From positions 1 through 64,000 of the forward strand of contig CAYXDC010000005.1 in the NCBI GenBank assembly GCA_964463505.1: a stretch of DNA of 64,000 nucleotides. The letters are read 5' to 3'. Made by a program: the position numbers and the translations under genes. The stretch is from JAJZSS01 sp964463505. GTDB taxonomy: Bacteria > Chloroflexota > Anaerolineae > Anaerolineales > UBA4823. Of the stretch, positions 1 through 8,970 are shown one piece after another. Positions within the stretch are counted from its first letter, which is position 1. Each line of letters opens with the position of its first letter. The notes below the pieces were generated by a model, which saw nothing but the letters and a program-made list of their open reading frames with translations, was not told the DNA's origin and did no database searches.

Positions 1-1183
1 AGGTGGGGGCGAGCAGGGTGGGCTCGAGGAAGTCGCCCAGCAGGGAGTCGATCAATTTACCGCGTGCCGCTTTGGGGTCGGCGGGGATATCTTTGAGGCG
101 CATGGCGGCGGCCAGGCTCTCGGCGGTGGGGTGGGCGTGGATATCGATGCCGGTGATTTCCAGCAGGCCCTCGCTGAGGTCCATGCGCTGCCAGGGCGGT
201 TCCAGGTTGATGGTGCGGCCCTGGTAGGTAAGGCTGCGCTGGCCCAGGACGCGCTCGGCGGTGAAGACCAGCATCTGCTCGGTGAACTCCATCACCTTTT
301 CGTAATCGGCATAGGCCATATAGAACTCAAGCTGGGTGAACTCGGGGTTGTGGGTGCGGTCCACGCCTTCGTTGCGGAAGTCGCGCCCGATCTCGTAGAC
401 GCGCTCGTAGCCGCCCACCAGCAGGCGCTTGAGGTACAGCTCGAAGGAAATGCGCAGGAACAGATCCTGCTTGAGCTGGTTGTGGTGGGTGGTGAAGGGG
501 CGGGCGGCAGCGCCGCCGTAAATCGGCTGCAGGATGGGGGTTTCGACCTCCAGGAAGCCATTCTGGTCCAGGAATTCGCGCAGGGCGCGCACGATGGCAG
601 CACGCGTGACGAAGATGTGGCGCACGTCTTTGTTGACTGCCAGGTCAGCGTAGCGCTGGCGGTAGCGGGTCTCGGGATCGGAGAGGGTGGCATACTGCTT
701 GAGCTCGCCGTCCACCACCTGATCCTTGGCAGCCGGCAGGGGGGTGATAGCCTTGCTGAGCATGCGGAAGGATTCGACGCGCAGGGTCACCTCGCCGGTG
801 CGGGTGCGGAACATCTCGCCGCTGGCCTGGACAAAGTCGCCCAGGTCAAACCCTTTGTTGAATAGCTCCAGCGCGGCTTCGCCAACGTCGTTGGAACGCA
901 GGAAGAGCTGTACCCGCCCGTAGCCGTCCTCAATGTGAGCGAAGGTGATCTTGCCCATGGTGCGTATGGAGCGCAGGCGTCCGACCAGGGTGGCGCGCAC
1001 CGGTTTCGGCGAGGCTTCAGCCGTGGCGTTAGCCTTTGCTTCAGCGGCTTCGAACTGTTGGATGGCCTCCTGGCTGGTGTGGGTGCGCTCAGCCTGGGTG
1101 GGATATGGCTCGTGCCCGTTCTGGCGCAGGTTTTCCAGTTTTTCGAGGCGGTTGAGCTCGAGGTTGGAGTAGGAGTAGGTCAT
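1..1183 (-). CDS. lysS: Lysyl-tRNA synthetase, class II (C-terminus outside window)
   Basis: This gene charges tRNA-Lys with lysine in the cytoplasm. The first 394 codons are visible and stay open to the left edge, so the C-terminal catalytic part is missing. An OB-fold tRNA anticodon-binding region lies at about residues 60-170 (VRATLVGRLRSIRTMGK, then GYGRVQLFLR). Class II motif 2 is clear at about residues 262-290 (YEIGRDFRNEGVDRTHNPEF). The ATG at 1183 follows AGGA with 8-base spacing. The first 50 residues form a charged helix, as is usual for bacterial LysRS. The gene lies downstream of greA on the same strand but is separated from it by a terminator hairpin, so it may be transcribed independently. 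Identification is secure. Confidence 0.96.
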   Translation of the reverse strand, partial: MTYSYSNLELNRLEKLENLRQNGHEPYPTQAERTHTSQEAIQQFEAAEAKANATAEASPKPVRATLVGRLRSIRTMGKITFAHIEDGYGRVQLFLRSNDVGEAALELFNKGFDLGDFVQASGEMFRTRTGEVTLRVESFRMLSKAITPLPAAKDQVVDGELKQYATLSDPETRYRQRYADLAVNKDVRHIFVTRAAIVRALREFLDQNGFLEVETPILQPIYGGAAARPFTTHHNQLKQDLFLRISFELYLKRLLVGGYERVYEIGRDFRNEGVDRTHNPEFTQLEFYMAYADYEKVMEFTEQMLVFTAERVLGQRSLTYQGRTINLEPPWQRMDLSEGLLEITGIDIHAHPTAESLAAAMRLKDIPADPKAARGKLIDSLLGDFLEPTLLAPT

Positions 1184-1210
1184 GGTCAGTATCCTGGTAA
1201 GCGTATGCAA

Positions 1211-1252
1211 ATAAAGAAAAAGCCCCGCGCGGAGTCGACTCTGCGCGGGGCT
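1211..1252 (-). terminator. Rho-independent terminator after greA
   Basis: A perfect 10-bp stem (AGCCCCGCGC at 1221-1230 with GCGCGGGGCT at 1243-1252) is followed on the minus strand by a T-rich run (TTTTCTTTAT, complement of 1211-1220). It sits between the greA stop and the lysS start. Confidence 0.85.
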
Positions 1253-1270
1253 GGCGTTTATGCCCCGAGG

Positions 1271-1732
1271 TTATTCCACCTTAAGTACTCGGACGAAGAA
1301 TGAGCCGTCTGGCGCATCTACTTTCACCGTATCCCCGGCGCGATGATCCATTAAGGCGCGTCCCAGTGGGGATTCATGGGAGATACGACCGGCGCGCGGG
1401 TTGGCTTCCGCCGGACCGACAATGGTAAAGATCTCGGGTTCGGCGTCTTCTTCTTGAATGGTTACTTTGGCGGCAACCTGGACGATTTCACGTTTGATGG
1501 ATTCATCCACAATGCGCGCATTGGCAAGCAACATTTCCAGTTCTTGGATGCGGCCTTCTACAAAAGCCTGCTCGTTTTTGGCAGCTTCGTACTCGGCATC
1601 CTCGATCAGCTCACCGCCTTCCATCGCTTCGTGAAGACGGCGAGCGACTTCCTGGCGTTTTGCGGTGCGCAGGAATTCCAGTTCGTCTTGCAGCTTCTCG
1701 TAGCCCTGGCGGGTCAAAAATGATGGTGGCAT
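1271..1732 (-). CDS. greA: Transcription elongation factor GreA
   Basis: GreA rescues backtracked RNA polymerase by stimulating cleavage of the transcript 3' end. The 153-residue length is typical. The N-terminal coiled coil spans about residues 1-75, with the acidic tip GGELIEDAEYEAAK; Glu41 and Glu44 occupy the places of the usual Asp41/Glu44 pair. The C-terminal globular half has the family sequence VGPAEANPRAGRISHESPLGRAL. The gene lies immediately upstream of lysS and is separated from it by a hairpin terminator. A perfect 12-bp palindrome, CTCCGTACGGAG (1766-1777), lies 34 bases upstream of the start and could be an operator; that is inference only. Confidence 0.96.
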   Translation of the reverse strand: MPPSFLTRQGYEKLQDELEFLRTAKRQEVARRLHEAMEGGELIEDAEYEAAKNEQAFVEGRIQELEMLLANARIVDESIKREIVQVAAKVTIQEEDAEPEIFTIVGPAEANPRAGRISHESPLGRALMDHRAGDTVKVDAPDGSFFVRVLKVE

Positions 1733-1897
1733 CTTTCTGTCCTATATATTTGATTAAGAAAACCACTCCGTACGGAGCGATATTTATAAAAATGCCAACC
1801 TTCGTTTAATAACAACCGATGGTTGGAACAATCCAAGTACCTGTGCGAGTGGCATCATTTTAGCATAGACTGGATTAGAACGCAAGTTTTGTGGATG

Positions 1898-2677
1898 TTA
1901 TTCGAGGGCGTGCGTGGCTGGAGGGGGCTCCCACAGGCGAACGCCACCCATTTGCTGGCTGTAGAAGGCTATATGGGCTTGAACTTCTGCCTGTCCGCTC
2001 CAAAAGGTGCTGATTTGAGACTGGTGTTCCCAAACGGCCTGTACCCAGGCTTGCATGCCCTCGGAGGAGATTGGCCAAGTTTGCGCCCCCCATCCGGATC
2101 GTTGCAGCGCCTGGAGCTCAGTTTCAGCTGTGCGCGCATACGGATAATCGGCGTAATACAGCAGTGATCGCCCGGCCCCCTCGGCAGCGGCGCGGGTAAG
2201 CTGGTGATCCACATGATTGCCCAGGCCGAGCGGGCAGACAATCTGGGCGTCTGGGGGCAAGAGACGCATCAAGCGGCGAGAGAGCCGTTGGGTGAGAGGA
2301 CTTTCGGCGCGGTGCAGGGGGCCAAACAGAGCCTCCTCAGATGCGTAGAGATGGGTGCGGGTTTTTCTGGCGGTCCGATAGATGCAGTCAGGTATGTCCA
2401 AATAGACAGGTTGGGCACCCATGTGCTGACAGGCACGGCGATCTTCCGCCTGGCGCAAGCTAACAGCCTGGGCGCTGGTCTGCCAGCGAATGTGCAGGCT
2501 ACTCTGCCAACGAGCGTGCAGGTTTTGGGCAAAGTCGGAGAGCGGGCCGGGGGGTGGCTTCCCGGCGCAGATGCTCCATACGCTCACATTCTTACCTTGC
2601 TGGCTTAATTCCCAGACCAGACCGGCGCAAGAAATAACCACATCATCCATATGGGGGGAGAGAAAAACCCAGTGCAT
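1898..2677 (-). CDS. PIG-L (LmbE-like) family deacetylase
   Basis: This 259-residue protein belongs to the zinc-dependent N-acetylglucosaminyl deacetylase superfamily (PIG-L, LmbE, MshB, BshB). The N-terminal strand ends in the metal motif SPHMDD (His9, Asp11, Asp12; family AHPDD), and the downstream metal His sits in GLGNHVDHQ. The reading frame is open further upstream to a TTG at 2713, but that TTG overlaps a likely -35 box. The ATG at 2677 lies 6 bases after TATACT and was preferred, giving a leaderless mRNA. The actual substrate (mycothiol/bacillithiol-type precursor, glycolipid or other GlcNAc conjugate) cannot be told from the sequence, and no partner glycosyltransferase is adjacent. 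Confidence 0.85.
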   Translation of the reverse strand: MHWVFLSPHMDDVVISCAGLVWELSQQGKNVSVWSICAGKPPPGPLSDFAQNLHARWQSSLHIRWQTSAQAVSLRQAEDRRACQHMGAQPVYLDIPDCIYRTARKTRTHLYASEEALFGPLHRAESPLTQRLSRRLMRLLPPDAQIVCPLGLGNHVDHQLTRAAAEGAGRSLLYYADYPYARTAETELQALQRSGWGAQTWPISSEGMQAWVQAVWEHQSQISTFWSGQAEVQAHIAFYSQQMGGVRLWEPPPATHALE

Positions 2678-2683
2678 GTAAAA

Positions 2684-2713
2684 AGTATACTTGATTCTGG
2701 AATAACTGCTCAA
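2684..2713 (-). promoter_or_regulatory. Putative promoter of the PIG-L gene (leaderless)
   Basis: On the minus strand TTGAGC (2713-2708), an 18-bp spacer and TATACT (2689-2684) precede the ATG at 2677 by only 6 bases. Transcription would therefore start at or next to the initiation codon, and no Shine-Dalgarno sequence is present. Confidence 0.5.
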
Positions 2714-2825
2714 GATGGATTAGAAGCCTCTCACACCGGCGCACTTGTCACTCCTCCGGGCTGGTGTTATCATCAGTCACCTGAGGGATATGCCCGTGCA
2801 CACCGGGTGGCCTTGAGAAACTAAG

Positions 2826-3302
2826 ATGGAAAGAACCAACGATGCGCGCTTCCGCTTACGGTTTATTCTGATCGCCCTGACCTTGGCGACCATTCCGTGT
2901 TACTGCGCGGGTATCTTTATGGTCTACCAGGCCGAGCGGATTGCCAACCTGCCGACCTTTACACCCACGCTCACCTTTACGGCAACGTTGACTCCCACCC
3001 CCACCTTGACCATGACGCCTTCACTGACGCCACAGACGCCAACCCTGACCGTCACTCAGACCGGCACAGCTTCCATCACCCCCACAGAGACAACCACGCC
3101 GACGATCACCAGCACGCCCAGTCCTTCTGCCACTGTCACCATCACATATACCGCCTCGCCAAGTCCAACGCAAACTGCTACTCCGACCGAGACGCAGCTG
3201 CCGCCCAGCCTGACTCCCACGGCTACTGAAGCGCTGGTCATAACGCCCCCGCCGGATGAAGACCCTGTGCCAACGGAAACATCAGCCCCAGGCGGGATGT
3301 AA
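2826..3302 (+). CDS. Membrane-anchored Thr/Pro-rich protein
   Basis: No family is recognised. The 158-residue protein has a short basic N-terminus, one hydrophobic segment at about residues 12-35 (FILIALTLATIPCYCAGIFMVY), and then a Thr/Pro/Ser-rich tail of about 115 residues with repeated TPT, TLTPT and TATPT units. The layout suggests a signal anchor with an extracytoplasmic, extended and possibly O-glycosylated stalk. The same type of low-complexity linker follows the lipobox in neighbouring lipoproteins (for example the gene at 7590-8741). It is followed 29 bases later by a solute-binding lipoprotein on the same strand. The His/Asp-rich alternative frame over the repeat is a compositional shadow. 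Confidence 0.7.
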   Translation: MERTNDARFRLRFILIALTLATIPCYCAGIFMVYQAERIANLPTFTPTLTFTATLTPTPTLTMTPSLTPQTPTLTVTQTGTASITPTETTTPTITSTPSPSATVTITYTASPSPTQTATPTETQLPPSLTPTATEALVITPPPDEDPVPTETSAPGGM

Positions 3303-3331
3303 TTTGGCTACCCGGTGGGCATGGTGACGGG

Positions 3332-4636
3332 ATGAGTTTCCGACACGCCGCAATCTTCTTATTGACTGGTTTGATGTTTGGGTTATCTGCGTGCGCAGGG
3401 ATGATCCCATCACCGCAGGCCACGCAATCTACCCCGCTGGAGACGGTACCGGCTACAGCGCCCCCCACGCCAGCCAACACACTCCCAGCGGCATCCAGCG
3501 TCACGCCACCCGGACCACAAGTGCTCAGCATCTGGCTGCCACCTGAGTTTGACCCCGGATCGGGAACACCTGCGGGAGACTTAATGCAGGCGCATCTGGA
3601 TGAGTTTACCCGGCGGCGGGCGGGGGTGCGAATTGAGGTGCGGGTCAAGGCCCTGGAAGGTCCCGGGGGGTTGCTGGATGCGCTTTCTTCGGCCAGCGCG
3701 GCGGCGCCACTGGTTTTGCCCGATCTGATCGCCCTACCGCGGCACATGCTGGAGACAGCTACATTAAAAGGTTTACTGCACCCCTATGATGGCCTGACAG
3801 CCATATTAGAACAACCCGACTGGTATGAATATGCCCGCCAATTAGGCCGCATCCAATCGAGTACCTACGGGCTGCCTTTTGCAGGTGATGCCCGTGTGCT
3901 AGTCTATCGTACAGACACACTTCCTGAACCGCCTAAAGATTGGACAGCAGTGCTGGAGCTGCCTGGTCCGCTGATCTTCCCGGCTGCTTCGCCCAGGGCG
4001 CTATTCACCCTGGCGCAATATCAAAGCGCGGGCGGAGCAGTACAAGATGAGCAGGGACGGCCGAGTTTGGATGTAGATGCACTTGAGCAGGTGCTCTCGT
4101 TTTACCGACAGGCTCAGGAGCGCGGCGGTATGCCTTTCTGGCTCACGCAATATGAGACAGACGAGCAAGCCTGGGAAGCCTACCGCACCAATCAATCCAA
4201 CCTGGTGGAAACGACCGTCTCGCACTATTTGAACGCAGCAGAACCAGCCAGCCAGTTGAGTTTCGTCTTTACACAAGATGGCGAGCCATTTTCTTTAGCG
4301 ACGGGTTGGGTTTGGGCCCTGGCTGCAGGGCGCAGTAACCATCTGGAGGATGCTGCTGCACTGGCTGAATATCTGGTTAACCCAGAGTTTCTTGCGCATT
4401 GGAGCGAGGCGGCGGGCTTCTTGCCCACACGCAGCAGCGCACTGGCTGCCTGGGACGAGGTGGAGCTGGCTCTGATCCTGGAACAGGTTGCCCTTTCCAG
4501 CAGGCTGGAACCCTCCACGGATGTGATGCTGGAAATTGGTCCTGCATTACAGTCGGCTACGCTGCAAATTTTGAAGGAGCAGGCTGATCCGCGCACGGCT
4601 GCTCAAGCAGCAGTGGACAGCCTGGGCCCGCCTTAG
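3332..4636 (+). CDS. ABC extracellular solute-binding lipoprotein, family 1
   Basis: A 434-residue periplasmic-type binding protein tethered by a lipid. The signal peptide ends in the lipobox LSAC with Cys21, followed by a Pro/Thr/Ala-rich linker to about residue 60. The mature part begins VLSIWLPPEFDPG, typical of family 1 (sugar or oligosaccharide) binding proteins, and contains GLPFAGDARVLVYRTD and LAEYLVNPEFLAHWSEAAGFLPTR, the usual closing-hinge region. No permease or ATPase gene is present here or near its paralogues at 6033-7517 and 8971-10428, so the ligand and transporter are unknown. Being next to cell-wall and secreted genes could mean a sensory or scavenging role, but sugar uptake is the family default. 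Confidence 0.85.
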   Translation: MSFRHAAIFLLTGLMFGLSACAGMIPSPQATQSTPLETVPATAPPTPANTLPAASSVTPPGPQVLSIWLPPEFDPGSGTPAGDLMQAHLDEFTRRRAGVRIEVRVKALEGPGGLLDALSSASAAAPLVLPDLIALPRHMLETATLKGLLHPYDGLTAILEQPDWYEYARQLGRIQSSTYGLPFAGDARVLVYRTDTLPEPPKDWTAVLELPGPLIFPAASPRALFTLAQYQSAGGAVQDEQGRPSLDVDALEQVLSFYRQAQERGGMPFWLTQYETDEQAWEAYRTNQSNLVETTVSHYLNAAEPASQLSFVFTQDGEPFSLATGWVWALAAGRSNHLEDAAALAEYLVNPEFLAHWSEAAGFLPTRSSALAAWDEVELALILEQVALSSRLEPSTDVMLEIGPALQSATLQILKEQADPRTAAQAAVDSLGPP

Positions 4637-4704
4637 AGCGTGCCTGGTTATGTTGACTATTTAACACACGGATGATATGATGCCGTTGGAGAGAAAAGTA
4701 ATTT

Positions 4705-5970
4705 ATGCCGAAAAACGACTTACTCAACGAATTTCCTGAAATCGAGGATTCGTTACGGACCAGTCGCAAACCACAGCAACCACAGGCGCCGATCTTGCCT
4801 GTAGCACCACCCGCCACACCAGAAAAAGAAAACATCGTGTTGGAGAAATCCCGCCTGGAAACGCTTTGGGATGGGATCCTGCAAGTTGGCCTGGCTGATG
4901 GCGCACTGCGCATTGGAACGACCACATTATTGTTAGCCCTGGTTTTATTGGTGGCCTGGGGAATGCGTGAACTTTATCAGCAGACCCAGCCGGTGACCTT
5001 TTCCAGTGAGGCGGCAATGGCTGCACCCTTGCCAACTGCCACAGCGACTGCGGCGTTACCCGCACTCCCTGAACTGAGTTCAGCAGCACAACCGAGCGGC
5101 CTTGTGCGCCTGATGGACTTACATACCGTGATCCCATCCGAGAAACGGATGGAAGTATCCATTTATGAAGTCCAAAGCGGCGACACCCTGTTTGGTATTG
5201 CAGAAAAATTTGGCCTGAAACCAGAAACATTACTGTGGGGCAACCAGTTTGTCCTGGGCGATAACCCGCATAACCTGCGCCCGGGCCAGGAGCTGAATAT
5301 CTTACCGGTGAACGGCGTTTATCACCGCTGGTCGGCAGGCGATGGGCTAAACGCGGTGGCGCGTTTCTTTGGAGTCACTCCCGAAGACATCATCAATTTC
5401 TCGGGCAACCACCTGAACCCGGATACGCTGGGTGATTGGAGCAATCCAAATATCGAAGCGGGCACCTGGTTGGTCATCCCGGGTGGAAAGCGAGAATTTG
5501 TTAGCTGGAGCGCACCGGAAATCCCGCGCGATAACCCCAGCGTGGCAAAAGTGCTCGGACCAGGGGTGTGTGGCGCAGTGGTGGATGGCGCAGTCGGTGC
5601 AGGGGTGTTTATCTGGCCGGCTAATAACCAATACACCTCCGGTTTTGATTACAGCCCATCCACAAATCACCTTGGGATCGATGTGGCTGGCAAAACGGGC
5701 GAGCCGGTTTACGCGGTGGATAATGGGGTGGTGGTATATGCCGGATGGAATAACTGGGGCTATGGGAATATGGTGGTGATCAACCACGGTAACGGCTGGC
5801 AGACGCTGTATGCTCACCTGAGCAGTTATAACGTCGCCTGCGGGCAATCGGTGTATCAGACGAACCTGATCGGCGCGATCGGTAATACCGGTAATTCAAG
5901 CGGGGCGCACCTGCACTTTGAAATGATGTATAACGGTGGGAAAGTGAATCCCTGGGATTATTTACCCTGA
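4705..5970 (+). CDS. LysM domain M23 metallopeptidase, membrane-anchored
   Basis: A probable cell-wall endopeptidase of 421 residues. A cytoplasmic N-terminus of about 70 residues leads to a transmembrane helix at about 74-92 (TLLLALVLLVAWGM). Two LysM peptidoglycan-binding repeats follow (YEVQSGDTLFGIAEKFGLKP and YHRWSAGDGLNAVARFFGVT), then an M23/LytM domain to the C-terminus. The zinc site is intact: HLGID gives His322 and Asp326, YAHLS gives the catalytic His, and HLH gives His402/His404. This contrasts with the three tandem LysM-M23 lipoproteins at 41480-46249, which lack the first His. A strong terminator follows at 6002-6034. GGAG lies 13 bases before the chosen ATG. Confidence 0.93.
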   Translation: MPKNDLLNEFPEIEDSLRTSRKPQQPQAPILPVAPPATPEKENIVLEKSRLETLWDGILQVGLADGALRIGTTTLLLALVLLVAWGMRELYQQTQPVTFSSEAAMAAPLPTATATAALPALPELSSAAQPSGLVRLMDLHTVIPSEKRMEVSIYEVQSGDTLFGIAEKFGLKPETLLWGNQFVLGDNPHNLRPGQELNILPVNGVYHRWSAGDGLNAVARFFGVTPEDIINFSGNHLNPDTLGDWSNPNIEAGTWLVIPGGKREFVSWSAPEIPRDNPSVAKVLGPGVCGAVVDGAVGAGVFIWPANNQYTSGFDYSPSTNHLGIDVAGKTGEPVYAVDNGVVVYAGWNNWGYGNMVVINHGNGWQTLYAHLSSYNVACGQSVYQTNLIGAIGNTGNSSGAHLHFEMMYNGGKVNPWDYLP

Positions 5971-6001
5971 CCTGAACGCTTATAGAACTATGAGCATCGA
6001 T

Positions 6002-6034
6002 CTGCCCCCCTGCACAACGGGGGCAGTTGCTTTT
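6002..6034 (+). terminator. Rho-independent terminator after the M23 peptidase gene
   Basis: CTGCCCCC (6002-6009) pairs with GGGGGCAG (6019-6026) and is followed by TTGCTTTT. It lies between two convergent genes. Confidence 0.8.
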
Positions 6035-7517
6035 AGGGGAGTACAGATTGATCGGTGAGGAGGGTGTTGGCCTGGTTATTGAGCTTTACCAGGCTGGCCT
6101 CAATCTCTGCTCCCTGGACAATGTCAGCCAGGGCGTCATACACCAGCAGGCGCACATCTTCATAACTAGGCGCACTGGGCTCAAAATGTGCGTAGGGCAG
6201 TAGCTGATAAGCGCTTTGGAAGGCGGGGAATTCGATGAATAATCCCTGCAAAGCCTCGTCAGCCTGGGCGTGTACAGGTAGATACTGGCTCACAGAGGCC
6301 CAATGGACCTGAGCTTCCAGTCCTGCCAGGTGCTGGATCACCAGCCAGGCAGCCAGCTCTTTCTCGGGGGTGCTGCGTAGAGCGCTCAGACTGGGGCCAT
6401 AAAAGTTTACGCGTGGCTCGCCGGTAGTGTAGGGCGGAGCAGCAACAGCCCAATGGAAGTGGGCGGCGCTATCCACTGCTTTGGCATAAAACGGGATGCC
6501 GGAGCTGGTTCCGATGGTGAACAGTAATTTTCCTTGTGCAAAACCATCCTGATCGGCATAACGCTGTTCCACTACCTCGGCACAACCGCTGGCGAGCAGG
6601 TCTTGTAAGAACTGCATGGCCTGGACGGCAGGCGGACTGTCGAAAGTGTATTGGTTGCTCTGTGACGTGAACAGGTCTCCCCCAAAGGCAAAAGTCCAGG
6701 TGGCGAAACGTGAAGCATCGATGCTCAGGGCATAACCAAGACTACCTGCCGGACCGCGAGCCTGACTGAAAGGCTGCTGGCTGGCCTTGCAGGCCATTTC
6801 TCTGAACTCCTGTGGAGTTTGCGGTGGAGCGCTGTAGCCCAGTTCGTTAAGCCAATCCTGGTTGTAGTAGAGTACTTCAGCTGAGCGGTAGGTGGGGAAT
6901 CCTATCCGAATCCCATTCAGGGTCGGGAAAACATCCTGCGCCAGCAGAGCCGGCGGGATTTGAGCCAGCTCATCCGGGGGTAGACCCTATTTCGGGCTTG
7001 TCAGCAGGCTGTTGATGTCGATCAAGCCATCGTAGCGCTGGAGGCTGGCAGCCTGATTTTGGTATAGATAGACCAGGTCGGGAGCGGCAGCGGTGTTGAG
7101 CGCGTTGCGCGTCGCATAGAAGAGCTCATTTTGCCCATCCTGGGCGATGGCATCGACGTGAATCCCCCAGGGGTTTGTGATGTTAAAATCGGACAGGATT
7201 TCCAGCAAGGCCTCAGCTCGATCATAAAGCTGGCTATGCCACAGAATAATGTTTTGTCCGCTTGGATCAATTGCCGCCCAGGGATCTGGAGGTGGCGGTG
7301 TGGGGCTCGGGGTAGAAGTCGATGTGGGAGGCAGGAGTGTTGAGCTGGAATTTGCGGAGGGGGTAGCCGACTTTGATATAGCTTGCGCAGGGGTCGATTG
7401 AGCTGTAAAAGTTGGTGGGGGTGTGGATAAGGCCTGGTTGCAGGAGCTCAAGCATAAGCTGCCTAAAACAGCCAGGGTGAGGATCATCAGGAGTGGTGAG
7501 GATGGGCGCGGTTGCAT
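6033..7517 (-). pseudogene. ABC solute-binding lipoprotein with an in-frame TAG codon
   Basis: The gene has a lipoprotein signal peptide from ATG 7517 (lipobox LSSC, Cys26), a Thr/Pro linker and a family 1 solute-binding fold. A single in-frame TAG at 6987-6989 (codon 177) interrupts it, and the same frame continues without any other stop to 6033. Read through, it is 494 positions long and aligns with the neighbouring paralogue at 8971-10428: SPK-stop-GLPPDEL matches DPIWGLTEEQ, and both continue to LYYNQ-W. The TAG thus sits where the paralogue has Trp, consistent with a TGG to TAG transition. No frameshift or further decay is seen, so this may be a very recent nonsense mutation, a sequencing error or, less likely, amber readthrough. 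ATG 6797 could only give a fragment. Confidence 0.8.
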
Positions 7518-7537
7518 CCTGGTATTACAGATTAAAG

Positions 7538-7569
7538 ATTTGTCCCAGCGGTTTCCCGCTGGGACAAAT
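7538..7569 (-). terminator. Hairpin after the PhnD-like gene
   Basis: A perfect 13-bp inverted repeat (ATTTGTCCCAGCG at 7538-7550, CGCTGGGACAAAT at 7557-7569) with a 6-base loop lies 21 bases past the stop of the minus-strand gene at 7590 and upstream of the next lipoprotein gene. The following T-run on the minus strand (CTTTAATC) is weak. Confidence 0.6.
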
Positions 7570-7589
7570 GTCAAGCGTACTTGTGGAAA

Positions 7590-8741
7590 TTACTGGCCGA
7601 GGTCTTCGAGAGTCAGGCCAGCCAGCTCAATCATCTGGCGGACGACATCATACTCCTCGTCTGTGGATGGCTCAATGCCGGTCCAGCCGTAGAAATCCTG
7701 GCTGCCGATCGAGGTTTCCCAGGCTTCGGTTTCGGCGAAGGCAATCAGTGCGTCAGTAATCTGCTGGCGCAGGTCGGCAGGGAAATCTGGTCCGAAGGAC
7801 AGGGTGTCGTTGGGGATCTCGGGGGAGATATCCAGGATGCGAACTTTCTGGACGACGTCCGGAGCTTCTTCACGGAGGCCAGCGCGGGCGTCCAGAACAC
7901 GCCAGTCGCCGCACATCAGCCGGCTGCCATCGTCGTTGGGTGCGCAGCTATCGATCAGCTCGTCAGGAATTTCAGGAGAATCGCCTGGTTTCCAGGGTTC
8001 TTCGCCTTCGGGTTTGAGAGGCGGGCTGAAGAAAGCAGTGCCGAAATCAGCTTCGTTGTTATAAATGGCGCGTACCGCACCCGTGTGACCGCCTGCTTCC
8101 AGGGTCTCGCCAACGGTAACGCCTGCATCAGCAAGCATGGGCAGGATAGCCAGGTAACCAGAGGTCGAGCCAGCATCCGGGTAAGCCCATTTCTTGCCAT
8201 TCAGGTCTGCAAGGCTCTGGATGTCGCTATCTGCGGGAACCATGATCTGCGCCCAGTAAACCGACCAGCCAAAGCGGACAGCTTTGAAGGCGACATCGAC
8301 GCCGCACAGCTGGTTGGCCAGGACGTAGCCCAGGCCAGGGATAAAGCCCATGGTGTTGTCGGGGGAGGCGCACATTTCTTCGATTGTGGCGGCGTAGGAA
8401 GTAGGTACACTGACTTCAAATTCGAGACCCGTAGCATCCTTCAGGGCAGTCGCCATGACCTCGCCACCGGCAACGATCACGTTGGCATCTACTGATGGGA
8501 CAAACAGCACCTTGATGGGCCGTTCGGCTGAACCAATCGGAACTTCTGTCGGTTCGGGGATGGCTGTAGGCTCAGCGGTGGGTTCCGGTACGTCAGTCGG
8601 CTCAGGTGGGGCTTCGGTCGCTACTGGCTCCTCAGTGGCAACCGGTTCGGGGGCTGCGGTGGGCGTTGCTTGCGCGCAGGCCGAGAGGACAAAGGAGGCG
8701 ATCACAAATATCGCCAGGATAGTGGACCAGTACTTTTTCAT
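7590..8741 (-). CDS. Phosphate/phosphonate-type (PhnD-like) solute-binding lipoprotein
   Basis: A 383-residue lipoprotein with signal peptide and lipobox LSAC (Cys22), then a Glu/Pro/Thr-rich linker to about residue 72. The binding domain starts IKVLFVPSVDANVIVAGGE and contains TMGFIPGLGYVLANQL, LADLNGKKWAYPDAGSTSGY and NEADFGTAFFSPP, the pattern of PhnD-type proteins that bind phosphonate, phosphite and related anions. Translation starts at an ATG with a strong GGAGGAG site 9 bases upstream. No phnC or phnE homologue is in the window, so the ligand cannot be confirmed. It lies among three family 1 binding proteins that also lack transport partners. Confidence 0.85.
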   Translation of the reverse strand: MKKYWSTILAIFVIASFVLSACAQATPTAAPEPVATEEPVATEAPPEPTDVPEPTAEPTAIPEPTEVPIGSAERPIKVLFVPSVDANVIVAGGEVMATALKDATGLEFEVSVPTSYAATIEEMCASPDNTMGFIPGLGYVLANQLCGVDVAFKAVRFGWSVYWAQIMVPADSDIQSLADLNGKKWAYPDAGSTSGYLAILPMLADAGVTVGETLEAGGHTGAVRAIYNNEADFGTAFFSPPLKPEGEEPWKPGDSPEIPDELIDSCAPNDDGSRLMCGDWRVLDARAGLREEAPDVVQKVRILDISPEIPNDTLSFGPDFPADLRQQITDALIAFAETEAWETSIGSQDFYGWTGIEPSTDEEYDVVRQMIELAGLTLEDLGQ

Positions 8742-8970
8742 TGCTTAATTCTCCTCCAAATTTTGAAATACTTGACTTAAAACTTCTGATATTGGGGTGA
8801 AAAACTGGCATACGGCGTGACAAGCCAGGATTTCCCTTCGCATTATAGTACAAAAAACGGCTGTGTGGGTGAAGAAATGATAAACTATACGCCTCAAGTT
8901 ATCCATTCAGGGCTGGCACATACGTAAAAACTGCGTGTTTGAATAAATTGTCACTTGGCCATAAAGGTTT

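Noticed and set aside
131..865. 244-codon open frame on the plus strand opposite lysS
   Set aside because: It is antisense to the conserved class II synthetase sequence; high GC opens the opposite frame. The translation has no family pattern.
2897..3229. His/Asp-rich frame over the Thr/Pro-rich gene
   Set aside because: It is the shifted reading of a repetitive ACN/CCN tract and has no signal or domain; the Thr/Pro frame has a membrane anchor.
6987..6989. Pyrrolysine encoded by the TAG in the lipoprotein gene
   Set aside because: The paralogue has Trp here, no pyl genes are seen and the MttB homologues lack TAG. A nonsense mutation or error is simpler.
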